Shown here: in pieces, positions 1 to 11,960 of the stretch
Position numbering within the stretch: position 1 is the stretch's first letter
Layout of the letters: the number at the start of each line of letters is the position of its first letter
NCBI GenBank assembly: GCA_022496805.1
Contig: CM040106.1
Location: forward strand, 1,612,001 to 1,676,000
Direction: 5' to 3'
DNA: 64,000 nt
From: Pohlia nutans
Taxonomy: Eukaryota > Streptophyta > Bryopsida > Bryales > Mniaceae
Translations under genes and position numbers: made by a program
The notes under the pieces: generated by a model
The model's input: only the letters and a program-made list of their open reading frames with translations
The model's database searches: none
Told to the model about the DNA's origin: nothing

Positions 1-341
1 ATGTATTGTTTGAACTTTCTTCTGCACTCTTCAATCAGAAATGGTATCCATATGAGTACATGCTTCGAAAACGTTGTGCTTGTAAGGACGGTGGTTTGGA
101 AGAGTCTTCTACATCTTCTGGTACCTCTATTCATTGGTCTTTTGAATGCTGGACGCCTGCTTGAAGCCATTTTGAAAATGGTAGTATCTCTTCCATCCCT
201 GCAGGAAAAGGGGCCCATGGTCGTCCGTTTCTTCTAGGGTGTCTCCTCCGGAACTCTGCTCGCTGATCTCGCCTCTCCTCCCAAATCGCCTGGTATCGTC
301 TACAAGAACATCATGGACAATTAGAGTGCAACCAATCACAT

Positions 342-361
342 TAGATAGATAGATAGATAGA
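342..361. repeat. (TAGA)n microsatellite
   Basis: Five consecutive TAGA units, an ordinary simple-sequence repeat. Confidence 0.9.
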
Positions 362-1554
362 AACTCCGACGTTATTGCATATATGTGTTCGTTCTTTGTG
401 TCCGTTTGTATTGTCAATGACCCGGTGCGCACCGGACAAGGGGACATTGGAACATTACTACTCTCCCCTTTAAAGGATGGACACTATAGTCCTGTCAAAT
501 TACCACACCATTTATACAGCAAGAATGCAAAATCATAGAGTGCCCACGTATTTCCTTCATTTCCACAATGTTGATATTCACAGGGGAACCAAAAACATTG
601 CTGGTACCTTCTTGTCAAATCAGAGAATTTCCTAATTCTAGACTACAGAACCTTCAGAATCACTACTCCCACCTACAATTTGGTGCTGTTGTCCTCCATG
701 ATTGTTACCACGGCCTTGGAAATTAATTCTCTACAGATGTTCCCCTGGTCTCCTTTTTCGATTGTATCTGCAGTACTAGTATAACTCAATTGTAGTACCC
801 ATAATACAGGTGTGAATTCTATTTTAACCCCTACATGACCTTGGCTTGTCTTCTGTATGTGCATTATTTTCACTGCTCCCTATTCAGATTTAGGGTAAAC
901 TTATTTTCCATCTTCATAGGAAATAGCAAATCAAAAAATAAAATTCTAATAGATAGATTGTCAAATTCAACTATTATTCTATGTTCAAAGATATTTCATA
1001 TGAATCCCAACTTAATGAAATCTCATCTTTTCACTTCAATTGCTATAATCTTGGACTTTGTAAAGTCAATTTCTATGGCAATTTTACCATGCTGTCTCTT
1101 TTTAATCCATAACAAGATTCTACTTTTACAGGGTTTAGGGTTAATTGATTACGGGGTTTACGCTCAGGTTTCCCGCACTGCCCATTTCCCCCAAAACTAA
1201 TTCCATTTTCTCCATATATCTCATCTTTTATTTCGGTATCAATATGAAATTAGGACACCATTTTTGTAATCATATGCAAACATCACATACTTTTTTTCAA
1301 AATTTAAAGACAACAATTACATTTATAGGAAGCTACCACAACATTCAATTGTCCTAGTTAGGACCCATAGTCTCTTAGGGGATTTAATAAAAACACTCCC
1401 AGGGCTCATGTGTACTTTCAATGTAAATAAGATGTCAAAATCAATCTATAGTCTATCCATCAATTGAATTTCACTACATTTTTCTACACTTACAACACAA
1501 CCCCTTCCTCTCCATCTGAACTGTGGATTTATAGGCTCTGGGATAATGCACATT

Positions 1555-1644
1555 CATACTTTGACATGTCTCATATGTGAATATATGCAACAGATACATC
1601 ATACTTTGACATGTCTCATATGTGAATATATGCAACAGATACAT
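1555..1644. repeat. 45-bp direct tandem duplication
   Basis: Two back-to-back 45-bp units, each beginning CATACTTTGACATGTC and identical by eye. A third partial unit begins at 1645. A recent slippage or duplication event in non-coding DNA is the simplest reading. Confidence 0.85.
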
Positions 1645-2699
1645 CATACTTTGTTCCCTCCCGTACTTCAGAAATCATAACTTCGTTCTACCTACTTTCA
1701 GAGTATTATTATTGTCCATTTCCAGTATTCACCATACATGCTGTTTTTAACCCTTGAACATACCACTCCTTTGTAGGAAAGTCAAATCACTCAATTTAGC
1801 TTTCAAGGTTTATCAAAATATATGTTGTAATATTTTTCATGCATGGAATTGAATGTTCTCTATCAGTCTTGAATTTTTCTGATTTTTTAATTTAATACAG
1901 CCTTTTTCACAAATTTTTAAGAAAATTACTCCAAAAAATTATTTTCAATACAAAAAAGCTTTAAAATTTTAATATTTTTATAGGAGAAGGTGCTAATGAC
2001 AATGGAGAATCACATGGTATGTTTTCCATAGAATTTTTATAAAAAAATTTGAAATTCGAAAGGTGAACATCTGATGTAGTGTAATTCAAACCCTAAGCTA
2101 CAAAGCTTGGACAAGCAATAAAATACTAAATAATAGAAATTTTTAAGATTTGAAAAGCAAAGTGCAAATTAGACTTCATAAACTTCATATTCTTATTTCG
2201 GTGAATTAGCAACAACAGTCATCTTCAAGATCAAAATTGGATTTGGCCAACAAACATCCAGTAAATGGATGTGTGGACGTTTAGGGATTAATTTACGTTT
2301 ACCTCTAATACCAACATTTCCCTCCGCCAATTCATCTTGTACTCGCAGTCACTGTCAATGACCTAAACATATTGTCACCTACGCTTTTGAGACACGTCCC
2401 TAAAAGTGTGTGGAACTCATCGTCACATCAAATCAATGAAAACAAATATGACCTGATTTAGAATAAATAAATAAATATTTCTGTCTGGGTCACTATCAGA
2501 AAGAACTAAAATACAAACAGCGCAGACAAAACACAAAACAAACACAACAACAACCAGAAATGTTACTCTACATAGTTCCCCTACGCTGCTCCTTTGTTCA
2601 AGCTCTGGATGCTCAACTGAATAATGTTGATTGATTAACATCCTAATTACATTGTTTCCATGCACATTAATTTCTCCTGTTCCTTGTCCCCTTAAGGTA

Positions 2700-2908
2700 G
2701 AGGTACCTATGCCCACCAAGAACCTAAAACCACCAACTTCTACATCCTTCCTTCATTTTAGGACACAAACGTAAGTTCTGTATACATGAATTAACTTTTG
2801 AGCAATTCATGCATAAGTCCTGTAATGAAAGCCTACATATCCTTCTAGAAATAAAAGAAGGGTGTAGAAGTTGGTGGATTCTAATGTCGTGGTGGTTTTT
2901 GGTACCTC
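2700..2908. mobile_element. Small fold-back MITE with TA target site
   Basis: About 209 bp begins GAGGTACC and ends GGTACCTC, with TA on each side. Further in, the arms keep pairing: AAAACCACCAACTTCTACA on the left matches the inverted TGTAGAAGTTGGTGG on the right. This is the layout of a Stowaway/mariner-like MITE with a TA target duplication. No coding capacity is seen. Confidence 0.65.
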
Positions 2909-3927
2909 TATCTTATATTATCTATTCTACGGATTTAGGGTTTATAAAGTGGGTTATTTTTATTTCTTGACTAATCACACGATTTAGGGTTTCAAGATTC
3001 ATTCTATTTTCAAAAACTATAATCTACAGCATGCTGTTCCAACATATGTATAATCAAGTAATGAAACCATAGCATCTTATAGGGCACGTTACTCCAATTT
3101 TTGCTACAATATTATGAAAATTTCTTGTGTTATTGCATGAATTAAAATTACCTCTCAATTGAGAACTTTACATAAATAATTACACATACTTAATGAATGC
3201 AAATGGTAAATCCTACCCTACAAATGTTATATTCATGTTGACATTCACACTCCTGTTTTGTACATCAACACCATTTTCTATATTCATCTAACATTCACAA
3301 TGGTTTTTTCAACACAGTTTTTAATTGGGACCTCAAAGGCTTAATAGTTGCGGTTTTTGAGCTTCAAGTTTTTTTATGCGATTAATTTCATTTCATGTCA
3401 TAATTACTTCAGAAAGTTACGGTATATACTGTTGAATCTTTTACTAGGTCGTCGACATCATAGTTCAGACTCTAACATCCATGTATGGTATTTCTAATTA
3501 CTCCCCTCTTGGCCCTCCTTTCATATGTTGTGGGATCCATGTTACAGAAAGTAAATAGGCAATAACATATACTCTGGAAGTTGTACCCTGTCTGATATTC
3601 CCCTTCTGGATTCGTAATGTGGTTTACTGTATGCTAACCCTTAAAGTACATTACAGGCCCTACGGGTTAGATAGTATTTTGTGAGAATTTTTCTCGTAAC
3701 TTCTATCCATTGCACCAAAAAGGGTTTTTAGAATGGCAAACTGAGCACTTTAGATAGATATATACTTCTATTCATAGACCCAAAGTCAATTACACCTAAC
3801 ATAATGCTAAATATGAAATTTGAAAAGAACACTTTGGTGTGCTATTCACAAAGCATATTTAATTTGATGTTTAATGGAAACTAATATTGTATATTACTCA
3901 ATGTAAAATGAGAAAAATATAACTTAC
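2909..3927. other. Non-coding stretch downstream of CACTA exon
   Basis: AT-rich DNA without a convincing gene. A CACTA transposase normally continues beyond the exon ending at 3928, so a further exon is expected on the minus strand here or beyond the window, but I could not identify one. Sequence around 3640-3780 (AACCCTTAAAG, then CTTCTATCCATTGCACCAAA) resembles one arm of the fold-back element at 61.2-61.6 kb and is probably a fragment of that family. Confidence 0.5.
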
Positions 3928-4823
3928 TCCCGGTATGGCTCGATGTGGGAAGCGTTGTCTAGAACAAAGTCATGCATCGCATCTCTCAATCCCTCCGATA
4001 ACAACTTTGGCTTCCCCTTTCCTTCCAAAATTTCGTCCACCATTGCTGGCTCCTCCTGGTCGTCCCATACTCTTCTTGATGTAAGGTTGTAGCCAGCCAT
4101 GTACTCCGTTATAAACCCCAAGGCTTGTTCCAGTTGATATCCCTGAGCGATGCTACCCTCTAGTTTTGCCAAGTTACGCACATATCCTATCAATGTTTTG
4201 AAGTACCGTTCATACAGATACATCCACCGCGTATGAACGGGACCGCACTGGAACAATTGTTCCACCAAATGATTGGGCACATGTGACATTATGTCAAAAA
4301 AGGATGGTGGAAACTCCTCCAACATGCACATGGTTTCGGCGCAATCTCCTATTAATTGCTCTCTATCATCACCGTTAATCGTTTTGGCACACAACTTTTT
4401 AAATACCCTACTTAGGTGTATTACTGCACCTGCTAGAGATTTATTAGACACCTTTCTGAAACACAAAGGTAGAATCTGCTGGAGGAGAACGTGAAAATCA
4501 TGAGATTTTAAACTTGACAATTTTCCCTTCGATATTTTAGTGTGCAATTTTGAAACATAATTGGTTGGGGTTCTCAAATTCTTCAATACCTTCAACACTT
4601 TCTCCTTGTCTTCTAGTGACAACACATAAGATGCATCTGGCATGTAGAATATATCACCGTTGGGGCCAATTGGTTGGAGATGCAAGTGTGGCCGTATTCC
4701 TCGCGCCTGCATGTTAGCCTTCACGGCGGGCGAGTCCTTCTCTCCAAATGTGGTCTTCAGTATGTTCTCTGATATGTTCTTCTTGCAGTGCATAACGTCC
4801 ATAACGTGACGCACAGGTAGATC
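3928..4823 (-). CDS. CACTA (En/Spm) transposase, C-terminal exon with DUF4218-like region
   Basis: This exon encodes about 298 residues of a TNP2/TNPD-type transposase, the cut-and-paste enzyme of plant CACTA elements. It opens with DLPVRHVMDVMHCKKNISEN, matching the conserved histidine/DVMH block of the family. It then shows the DUF4218 pattern: KSHDFHVLLQQILP, FPPSFFDIMSHVPNHLVEQL, GPVHTRWMYLYERYFKTL and YVRNLAKLEGSIAQGYQLE. An acceptor (TTTTTATAG) precedes the exon and a consensus donor (GTAAGT) follows it, so the apparent stop just after residue 298 lies in an intron. There are no internal stops. The exon begins in phase 0 exactly where the N-terminal exon ending at 42362 leaves off. It may therefore be the second half of that gene, separated by a very large intron, or a separate truncated copy. 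A further C-terminal exon is expected but was not found. Confidence 0.85.
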
Positions 4824-5427
4824 CTATAAAAACAAACGAAACGTAGATTATGTAATATTATGTCACACATATCTTACATAACTGCAACAACATCTAAATA
4901 TATTAACAAAAACAGAATTCATTCATTTTGGTGAACAAAACTATGGGTTTGGGGTAAGCATTGCAAATTGTGGCCTATACATTCCTGTTAGTTTTTTCTG
5001 TGTCCCTTCCTAATCGTACCAGAGATCTCAGAACTGGAAAATATTAGCTGGATTTCAATCATAAACATGAAGCTGCTAAACATACAAAGGAAAATAACAA
5101 TTTTTTTAATTATATGTACAGAGAATGCTCATCATGATATAAATATGTAGCAACTTCATGAGGTGATATCCGCGGATATCATCATGGTATGACTTTAGTA
5201 TATCAAGGGAATTGCAGGATATTATAGAGGTATCGTGAGTAGTACATTCACAAGGTAGCCAAAGTAACTTCCATTTAGGGGGGAGGTAGCATCCTGTGCT
5301 ATATTTCATAAAGTGGTTCTGAGACCACTGATCGTACCCGAAAAATTGACCAACGCTTGGTATTCTTATTAAACAACCCAATTCTGTTCTTAACCCAAGT
5401 TTAGAAGCCCAACATATTACTTCCTAG
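4824..5427. other. Non-coding stretch
   Basis: Sequence upstream (on the minus strand) of the CACTA exon acceptor. I see no gene or repeat that I can name. Confidence 0.5.
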
Positions 5428-5429
5428 TA

Positions 5430-6461
5430 CAGTGGGGTCCAACATGGAATGGCGTTTTTGGTTTCGCAGTGAGAAATGTTTTAGTACTGCCAACTTTGGA
5501 AGCCTCCCGAGAGCTCAAAAATTGGTATCTTACCACGAAATTTTTACCAGAGACTCATCTTTAAGTTAATTATATGTATGACAAATTTCAAGGCCGAAAT
5601 ATTCACCCAAAAAAAGTTATTCAGAATCTACCAACATTGGTAGCTGTGGAATTTTTTTCACTGCTGCCAACTTTGACAGCCTCCCGAGAATGGAAAAAAA
5701 AATTCCTTACTTTGGTTTTTTTTTGGTAGAAACCAATTTGTGTTAGTAATATATGGTAAAAATCTCAAGTCTAAAAGATTAGTAAAAAAAAAGATATTCC
5801 CAATCTACCAACATGTGTAGTTGTGGGAAACAATGGGGGAAACCATTTCATTGCTACCAACTTTGACTACTATGTTGGTAGATTAGGAATAACTTCTTTT
5901 TGGTGAATCTTTTGGCCTTGAAATTTGGCATACATATAATTCACTTAAAGATATTTCTTTGGTAAAACTTTCGTGGTAAAATACCAATTTCTGAGCTCTC
6001 GGGAGGCTTTCAAAGTTGGCAGTATTCAAAGTTGGTAGGAATGAAATGGTTTCCCCATTGTATCCCACAACTACACATGTTGGTAGATTGGGAATATCTT
6101 TTTTTTTACTAATATTTTAGACTTGAGATTTTTACCATATATTACTAACACAAACTGGTTTCTACCAAAAAAAAACCAAAGTAAGGAAAAAAAATTTCCA
6201 TTCTCGAGAGGCTGTCAAAGTTGGCAGCAGTGAAACAATTACCACAGCTACCAATGTTGGTAGATTCTAAATAACTTTTTTTGGGTGAATCTTTCGGCCT
6301 TGAAATTTGGCATACATATAATTAACTTAAAGATGAGTCTCTGGTAAAAAATTCGTGGTAAGATACCAATTTTTGAGCTCTCAGGAGGCTTCCAAAGTTG
6401 GCAGTACTAAAACATTTCTCACTGCGAAACCAAAAACGCCATTCCATGTTGGACCCCACTG
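5430..6461. mobile_element. 1-kb fold-back element with CAGTGGGGTCC termini and TA target site
   Basis: The ends are perfect inverted repeats, CAGTGGGGTCC on the left and GGACCCCACTG on the right, each flanked by TA (5428-5429 and 6462-6463). Complementarity continues inward for hundreds of bases: the GGCGTTTTTGG segment near 5453 matches its inverse near 6437, and CCAACTTTGGAAGCCTCCCG near 5490 matches its inverse near 6395. The right arm holds an extra copy of the arm sequence (about 5879-6060), so the palindrome is not simple. The CAGTG start and TA target suggest a Tc1/mariner-type non-autonomous element. No transposase is encoded. Confidence 0.75.
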
Positions 6462-6947
6462 TACTTTATGTAAATGGGTCTTACTATATTTAGTGGTTGC
6501 CAATAATTGCTGCGACACTAATTCCCACCTGAATTACCCAACACCAGTGGTATCTACTAACAGAACATTTTCACCTTCCCCTGTCAAGTAATTCAGTATT
6601 GTACTATTGAATACATATCCCTCTAAAAATACAGAATATTCAAAGAACATCTACATAAGGTAGTGCTACAGAAAAATGATATTGATTATGCAGAATAATA
6701 TCATGTTCAGGCTTAAATTCATCATGTCAACGCCCTCACACTTTATTTCTGACCATTTGCTATGTAGTGGGGTTCTTCAAAACACTTTGACCACTTTTAA
6801 GAATACAATATTCTAGCAACATAGTGAACATTATTCTCGATGATCTTCATTTCCTTAATGTGTGTCACTATCAGTAAGGGTCATCATAACTGTCCGAACT
6901 TTGGTTCAATGACCAAAACTCCAGTACTTGGATTTGTGGTCCTTTAA

Positions 6948-7519
6948 CACCTAAACGTTCTCACCTTTTTTCAGATTTGGCAAATTTTCAAAGAGTACTT
7001 TATAAAATGCAATTAAGATGGATATATTTAAGTTTTATATTGAATAAAACTTGTACATTACGCATTTTAGATTCTATCCATATGGTTAGATGTGCAATTG
7101 CTATCATCAATATTTATGTATTCAATTTCAAACTTAAAATTTATCACTCTTTTGTAATATGATTACGAATAAGATATTAAAAATTTATAGAACAAATTTT
7201 TACCTATATGGGTTGAAATGTTATACTCTAAGTGTAGTCATTTGTGGACATTTTTTGGTTGCCTGATTATATGAGTTAATTTTTTTAAAAGCACTTTTAG
7301 ACGAAAAACTTGGACATTTTGTGCGGAACACTAGAACATGAAATAAGGCATACATATTTCACAAATCATCCCCTTTCTAATCGGATCCCACATGTACATC
7401 TCTAACTTCCCATAAAAGTATCAATAATAAATTCTCACTTCAAATTGTGCATGATGGATGAGAAAACGGACTTCAAATACGTACATCATGCAAAATATGC
7501 ATGGTTTGGTGGTTACGGG
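6948..7519 (-). mobile_element. TTAA-flanked MITE, copy A
   Basis: About 572 bp lies between TTAA tetranucleotides (6944-6947 and 7520-7523). It is the inverted counterpart of copies at 13518-14086 and 35457-36023. Shared internal blocks include the inverse of GAAAGGGGATGATTTGTGA and of GCAGTGTGGA-type sequence. Ends are variants of CCCCTAA(C)...GTTTAGGGG. The TTAA target and CCC-start ends fit a piggyBac-like non-autonomous family. No coding capacity. Confidence 0.75.
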
Positions 7520-7523
7520 TTAA

Positions 7524-8219
7524 TCCTTTCAAACTGATGTGACCAAAAATTGGAGGACGATCACATTCGACTTATTTGATTCCCAGCGGAATTGAATTGT
7601 CGTCATCCACATGAATTTCCACTGGTTATGTTACTAGTCCACTACCTATTCTATGTTCTGAGTTTTAAATGAGGGTTATTACTATTTTCGGGAACATCAC
7701 AGCAGATGTTGATGTCCATAACACGCAATTCGCTAATTATGCACTTGGCCAAGTGCGGTCATTTCGGGGGCTCATTGTGCCCAAAAATTCAAAATTCAAT
7801 TTTAAAAAAAAAAAAACGTGTGACTTTTGTTTTCAATAAAAAACTGCACTGCATTGCACTAAATCAAATGTTTTACGAATTTTCAATACCAAATATGTGA
7901 GTTTCATACATTTTTTAAAATTTTGCAAAGTGTTTTTCATAAAACCTCTTCAAACCTGCAATAAATATTCAACATTTTACTATCTTTTAGCAATACTTTC
8001 CCTATTTCCTATGTATTACAATCACATACAATTTGCAATGCGTTTTCATACAATGACATCATTACTCCACATATCCACATAAAGTACACATCCACATATA
8101 GATATGCATATATATATATATGTATAAATATAAATAATAAATACATATAATAGAGAAGTACAAGTTGGCCATCTCAAGTGCAACCAATAGTACTAATCCA
8201 CACAGTCTAAAGAAAACTA
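7524..8219. other. Non-coding stretch
   Basis: AT-rich, with a poly-A run near 7803 and an AT dinucleotide tract near 8105-8125. It lies just beyond the 3' end of the minus-strand pseudogene and no gene is seen. Confidence 0.5.
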
Positions 8220-11200
8220 CTACTCGAATTGGAACTGGGTCTCCGGAATCCTCTCAGATGACTGTGCTCCGTCGTCCCGACCCTCCTTACTAGCTACATG
8301 CTGCTACTCCAATCTCACACGAACATCTGAAGGGGTATCGGGATATGTATACTCCAAAGCTTGAGCTACCATGGCGTTGATCATCGGAGATGATACCAAG
8401 TGCACAGGCGACGCTTCTTCCATGATGGACGCCGCCTGCTCATACGTATAGTGTCCCTAAATCCCGCGATGCTCGTATCTGACTCTATCAACTTTATAGT
8501 AAAATCCGTCTGTTGCAAGTGTCATACCTCGGTTCGGTAGGGCCCAATGAAATGGACGTGGAGTGGAATCAATATCCACAACAACTGTTGGTGTTGGCAA
8601 AACCTTAGATCTACTGACATCCAACCCTGATCGTGGCAACACCTCCGTGTCACACGAGACTAATGAATCTTGTACTGGGGCCGCTGGTGATGGACGAAGA
8701 GGAGATACAGATACACCTCCTGATGATCTTGGAAATGTCACCTCGTGCCCCAAAGAATTTTCAAGTATCTCTGCAACTTCTTCTGCACGTATGCTCATGC
8801 CCCCCGTCTCCATAGTCCTTCCCTCCTCCATAGTCTCATCCACATCCATGAACTGTAGTGCATCTCCTCGTGCACCATAAGCTCTAGTGGCGGCATGCCC
8901 CACTGAAGAGCATACCATATGTGCAGAACTCTCTACACCAACAACTGGCTCGGGACTCAGTGGTGCAACCTAATGGCCAATCCATGTGACACCCATACGT
9001 CTCTGCGCACGCATTCCCCAAGAATGTAGTACGTGCGCTCGAGCTATCAAATAAAATGATCTGGCTACCCACAAAATCGCCCTGCAGTATGTCTGGTATA
9101 GCTGTGGTGATGCCAAAAACCACGAGACCCCATTTCTCCGGCAAATACATCTGCACAAGCCTCTGCAACTCTGTCGGCGACCTCTCCAAAGGATTTGCTG
9201 TACATGGTGCTCTATCCTCAGTCCACAAGTCCATAAACACAGTAGGAAGCTCTCCCGTGCCCTTTTGAACATTCTGCGATGCTCTGCCCCCCCGGGCCTG
9301 TACTAGCACAACTGCCACACCTCCAATAACCTGTACTGCTCGTTCCACTCTCCCCTCGTGCCTGAGATCATGCTCATATCCGCTGATCGTACTTGACTGA
9401 AACACCCACAATCCTCCAAAACACTGGCTCTCCTTAGGAACGTGCAAAGTATTGCGCAGCCGCTCCTCAAAGTGCACTCCGGGTGGCAATAAGAAAATGA
9501 CGTTCCACTTGTAAATACCCGTCATCCACCTCTGCAACCGCTCCATTACATGTGCATAATCATCATCTACCCAAGCCTTGTCCTCCCCGTGTGATGATCC
9601 CCGTCTGCAATCAATAATCCATAAGCATGGTTCCCCAAACTGCAGGTGCTCCTCCGTGAAAAAACCCCCTCAACCTCGTACCAAAAGCATGCTCAAAGCC
9701 TGACCTCCCCTCCTGATCGGTACACGAAACTGCCAGTCCCATTGATTAGACAACACTACACGGATATAGCGAGCGGTGGTCGGATCCAATTTCTCCAACA
9801 CTCCCACCGTACGGACTAAAGGAGTAGCCCAAGCTTTCTTCATATCCGTCTCAATATTCTCCCCAAGCTCCTGAAAGACCACCCTATGATCCCCTCCATA
9901 TCGTTCCACTGGAATGGCAAAGAACTCCTCCATCATTGGTACGGGGCGTTGTCCGTCCTTCACTATCAACCACTGCAACGGATTTTGTACCGCCTCTCTG
10001 CGCTGCATCCGATCAGCCACCCACGCTAACGTCTCCTTCGGTGGATTTGGGCTGTTGTTGTCATTGAAGTAGTACTTCTGCGGAACCCGACTCCCTCCTT
10101 GCACTGGCTGTGCTGCCAAGTCCTTCGCCACCCGGAGATAATGTCGAGCTGGAATCCTCGACAATAGTCGGAGCCAGTTCTTCTCCATCCTCTTCCGCCC
10201 CAATCGCACATCCACAGAGACATCCAAATTGTGTTTAGACGTATAATCCCTCCATTTCTTCTCATCCTCCTTGCTGAACCACAAGAATCCGCTCTCATAA
10301 TCCGAACACACATGCAGTATGGCATCATAGTACTCATCGTCTCGGTGCCATGCATGACGGGTGTGGTCTGCCATCTGCTTCGTCAATGTCGCCAAACCCA
10401 CTTTGTTGTCCTTTATGCTTGTAGTGAGATGAAGTGCACTCGCAGCCATCATCAATGCATGACCCCGCCGCTCATCGTCGTCTTGCACATACTGATCCGG
10501 TCTTCCACACACAATCCAAATAGCCCGGAGCTTCATAAGATCCTCCACCAACGTGCTGTAGAACTGTCTCTCAAACTCCTTGGCATTGATCCTCACTGAA
10601 GCATCGATGTACAAACGCAGATTGTTGTACACCACAAACTTGGCCCTCCGTACAGCAAACACTTCCTCATACTCCTCCTCTGATAGTAATCCCCCATCAT
10701 ACTCGATCTTGGCCTCCAAGCAAGCCTGAACAATATGCTGCCCATCCATTGGCTCCCAAATGATGTTGTTCTCCAACCAATTTTCCCTGGACCCAAGAAC
10801 TCCACCTCTAGGCACTGCCTCCGCATAGTGCAAATACGCAGCCTCAAACTCCCGAACCGCACTATCCTCCGAGAACGGCACCTCCCTCCTCCGACTCTCA
10901 CCGTGCGGCCCCGTACCCTCCACAATGTATCTTATGGGCCTCAAAGTCAATGGACTAATCAAGTCTTTGTCCTTCCTCCTCAACCGTCGATATATGTCCA
11001 TCACCCTCGATCTAGTCAACACGCGGTGGTTCGTCTCAGGGTTCTCCACTGCACGGATGTTCTGCACTTTGACATTAAATATCGCATCTGCTCCCCAAAT
11101 GTAACCCGCCCACAACTCATCCTCTTTCGGGAACACCAACCTCTTCCTCCGCCTCTTGCATCCATGTGCATCCTCCACAACCTCTTCCTCACATGAAGTA

Positions 11201-11960
11201 TCATCGATACCATCAGCCTCGTCCTCTGCAACTCTCTGCAATGGTGGTGTCACCGCCTTGGACACTCGCTATAGCCTCCTCCTCTTCCTCTGTGGAGCAG
11301 CTGGCGGAGGTACATCATAGGGCTCCGGAACCAAATCATCCAACGGTGCTTCCTCTGTAGGCCGAACTGTCCTGCGCTCTGCCACTGGCATCCAATCCGC
11401 CGTGACCGGAGCCGCAAGCACCCTATACAAGGGGTCAGTAACCTCTGGAACAGACGGAGGTTGCTCCACAGCAGCTTCCAGTGGAGCACGTTCCCTCAGC
11501 AAGTCATACGCCTAATGCTCTAGAAACCGCTGCCTCACACGAAGCATGTCCTCAGGACCCAACGGCATGCACTTCGTCACTGAAGCCTCACGTGCCATAC
11601 TCAACTCCTCTGGAAGGACCTCCCACTCCCTTTGCAGGGAACGCACCATCTTCATCGCAGGAACACGATCAAGCAGGCTTTGAGGGACCGGTGCCATAAT
11701 CAACTCCCTCTGCACTCTGTACTTCATCGGAGGCGACCCATCGCTCTCCACCTAAAGGAAAAAGAATCCATTCGGAGATGAAGTAATAGATAGCACCACA
11801 CCAATCATCCTACCAAGTGCTGACCAAAATCTACCCGGCAATGCCGAAAACTCAGTCATCCAGAGCATTGGCCTCAATGGATCCTCGCTCGTGACCCACC
11901 AACCATGGTCCCTATACTCGGACACCACATTAGGTGCCATGGCAATGAGTCCAATAGCCT
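8220..11960 (-). pseudogene. Large decayed gene of unknown family, possible amino-methyltransferase-like C-terminal region
   Basis: One minus-strand frame runs from an acceptor-like site (ATATCCAG, just above 11960) to a stop at 8220, about 1,240 codons. It is broken by in-frame stops near 11752, 11512, 11266, 9670, 8457 and 8303 and by one frameshift near 8990. The longest open piece is 531 codons (11265-9670), hydrophilic, with a basic patch (KRRRKRL). I do not recognise this part. After the stop at 9670 the same frame reads FGEPCLWIIDCRRG, then a helical stretch, then ERSPTELQRLVQMYLPEKW followed by GLVVFGITTA and GSQIILFD. That order resembles a beta-class N4/N6 amino-methyltransferase (catalytic motif, then the SAM-binding motif near the end), but the expected DPPY is replaced by DCRR. 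The tail (8457-8918) is acidic and Ser/Pro-rich. The methyltransferase idea is tentative; that this was a protein-coding gene is likely. Confidence 0.6.

Larger units (their letters stand above)
1..2697. other. AT-rich non-coding left flank
   Basis: No reading frame here has recognisable protein character. The longest are about 100-120 codons and look like chance. The stretch holds a GATA-type microsatellite, a 45-bp direct duplication and single plant-telomere-like TTTAGGG words near 1130. A possible diverged TTAA-flanked MITE lies at roughly 1751-2279, with CCCTTGAAC at the left end and GTTTAGGGA before TTAA at the right end. Nothing else was recognised. Confidence 0.6.

Noticed and set aside
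1128..1150. GGGTTTAGGGTTAA as an interstitial telomere
   Set aside because: Only one or two TTTAGGG words, not an array; it may equally be a decayed MITE end.
10231..11360. Plus-strand ORFs opposite the 8.2-11.9 kb pseudogene
   Set aside because: They are reverse-strand shadows of a longer, collinear minus-strand frame and show no domain or start context.
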